Assembly (NCBI GenBank): GCA_030615865.1 | Contig: JAUWYK010000094.1 | Location: forward strand, 1-5,633 | DNA length: 5,633 nt | Reading direction: 5' to 3' | DNA from: Dehalococcoidia bacterium | Lineage (GTDB): Bacteria; Chloroflexota; Dehalococcoidia; Dehalococcoidales; JAUWYK01 | Part shown: positions 4,692-5,633 of the stretch, piece by piece | Position numbering within the stretch: the stretch's first letter is position 1 | Layout: each line of letters starts with the position of its first letter | The notes under the pieces: generated by a model | Told to the model about the DNA's origin: nothing | Seen by the model: the letters and a program-made list of their open reading frames with translations, nothing else | Databases searched by the model: none | Made by a program: the position numbers and the translations under genes

Positions 4692-5633
4692 ATGAAAAAG
4701 CCACTTTTAGTACTGTTTGATGGCAATAATATAGTCCACCGTGCCTTCCACGCTTTTCAGACCACCAAACCACTGACGGTAAGTACCGGTGAGATAGTAA
4801 GCGCTGTTTACGTCTTTGCCCTGATGCTGCTCAAGGTAATAAACGAGCTAAAACCCACCCACTATGCCATCGCCTTTGATATGGCAGCCCCTACCTTCAG
4901 GCACCAGCTCTTTGACCAGTACAAGGCACAGCGACCCCCGACCCCTGATGAACTGGTCAATCAATTGGGTCGGGTAAGACAGCTAGTTGAAGCCTTCCAC
5001 ATCCCCATCTTTGAGCTTGAGGGCTATGAGGCAGACGATGTCCTGGGCACCCTCAGCCACCAGGCAAGCCAGCAGGACATTGATACTATCATTGTTACCG
5101 GTGATGCTGATGCTATGCAACTGGTGTCACCCAGGGTAAAAGTGCTTACCCCGAGACCAAGGGGTACCTTTAGCAATACCATGCTCTACGACGAAGCTGC
5201 GGTAAGCGAGAAATATGGCGTTGAGCCTGTGCAGGTTGCCGACTTCAAGGGACTGGTAGGTGACGCATCGGATAATATCCCCGGCGTTCCCAACATAGGT
5301 CCAGTCACCGCAGTTAAACTTCTCAGGCAATTCGGTTCTATAGACCAAATCTACGCCCATATTGATGAAGTAACGCCACCTAAACTACGCGATATACTGC
5401 GTGAAAATGAAGCCATTGCCCGCCAGAGTAAGGAGCTGGCGACTATTGTTACCGAGACACCGGTTAGCCTCAGCCTTGATGACTCCCGGGTCAGCCAGTA
5501 TGACCGCCGTAAGGTAGCAGAGCTCTTCCGCGAACTTGAGTTTGTTAGTTTACTGCCCAAACTGCCCGAGATAGAGACTCAGGTTGAAACCAAGCCACCT
5601 CGGGGAGTTTATCATACCATCACTACCACCTCA
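4692..5633 (+). CDS. polA: DNA polymerase I, N-terminal part (5'-3' exonuclease domain), runs off the right edge
   Basis: The frame is open for 314 codons from ATG 4692 to the window edge with no stop. It encodes the structure-specific 5' nuclease domain of DNA polymerase I, which removes RNA primers and flaps during lagging-strand maturation and repair. Motifs follow the family in order: DGNN with D10 and R17, TFRHQLFDQYKAQR (68-81, with Y77, K78, R81 as in E. coli numbering), and EGYEADD (110-116). TGDADAMQL (136-144) comes next, then the helix-3-turn-helix DNA-binding motif VGDASDNIPGVPNIG (189-203). Metal ligands E113, D115, D116, D138, D140, D191 and D194 are all present, so the nuclease should be active. 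Residues after about 290 begin the linker to the 3'-5' exonuclease-like and polymerase domains, which are outside the window. The start is set by the family alignment; there is no ribosome-binding site. Confidence 0.95.
   Translation, partial: MKKPLLVLFDGNNIVHRAFHAFQTTKPLTVSTGEIVSAVYVFALMLLKVINELKPTHYAIAFDMAAPTFRHQLFDQYKAQRPPTPDELVNQLGRVRQLVEAFHIPIFELEGYEADDVLGTLSHQASQQDIDTIIVTGDADAMQLVSPRVKVLTPRPRGTFSNTMLYDEAAVSEKYGVEPVQVADFKGLVGDASDNIPGVPNIGPVTAVKLLRQFGSIDQIYAHIDEVTPPKLRDILRENEAIARQSKELATIVTETPVSLSLDDSRVSQYDRRKVAELFRELEFVSLLPKLPEIETQVETKPPRGVYHTITTTS

Noticed and set aside
1..5633. CRISPR arrays, transposases, phage genes, toxin-antitoxin pairs or other defence systems
   Set aside because: No regularly spaced direct repeats, no transposase or integrase motifs and no small paired genes of those types are visible; every large coding region is accounted for by the listed genes.

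Overview
The window is an ordinary-looking stretch of bacterial chromosome, about half G+C, with seven protein-coding genes and no RNA gene, mobile element, CRISPR array or phage gene that I can see. The start of the polA reading frame, the YtxG/YtxH-like pair and the AI-2E/DUF4342 pair read like proteins I remember from Chloroflexota, class Dehalococcoidia. That placement rests on protein style recalled from memory, not on a marker gene, so it is moderate at best.

Layout. Positions 1-81 hold a C/G-run imperfect inverted repeat that lies downstream of the leftward operon. The minus strand carries argF (1692-751, ornithine carbamoyltransferase, TTG start), followed after only 9 bases by an unrecognised two-helix membrane protein (741-82). 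A 151-base divergent intergenic region (1693-1843) has back-to-back promoters whose -35 boxes lie in the two arms of a small palindrome. To its right, on the plus strand, lies a histidine-phosphatase gene (1844-2476). It is clearly more A+T-rich than its neighbours (about 39% G+C by hand count) and is probably transcribed alone.

Next come two small membrane proteins overlapping by 8 bases (2548-2835 and 2828-3064), which match the ytxG (DUF948-like) and ytxH arrangement of Bacillus general-stress operons. After a spacer with a weak terminator-like hairpin comes an AI-2E family transporter (start at 3259 preferred, 3199 possible; end 4350). A DUF4342 protein (4388-4651) follows 37 bases later. 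Last is the 5' part of DNA polymerase I (polA, 4692 to beyond the right edge), covering the 5'-3' exonuclease domain. polA has no Shine-Dalgarno sequence but a perfect extended -10 box placed so that transcription should begin on or next to the A of its ATG, suggesting a leaderless mRNA.

How the parts fit. argF serves arginine synthesis and polA DNA repair and replication. The central genes 2548-4651 form a run of small envelope proteins plus a polytopic exporter-type membrane protein, plausibly linked to envelope or stress physiology, but this is inference. Three of the four proposed promoters (argF, the ytxG/ytxH pair, polA) have TGn extended -10 boxes with weaker or absent -35 boxes. The phosphatase promoter has a perfect TTGACA -35 and no TGn. 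I found no convincing novel multi-gene system. The items most worth checking are the HPLP motif in the carbamoyltransferase, the predicted leaderless polA transcript, the shared palindrome between divergent promoters and the unrecognised argF-linked membrane protein.
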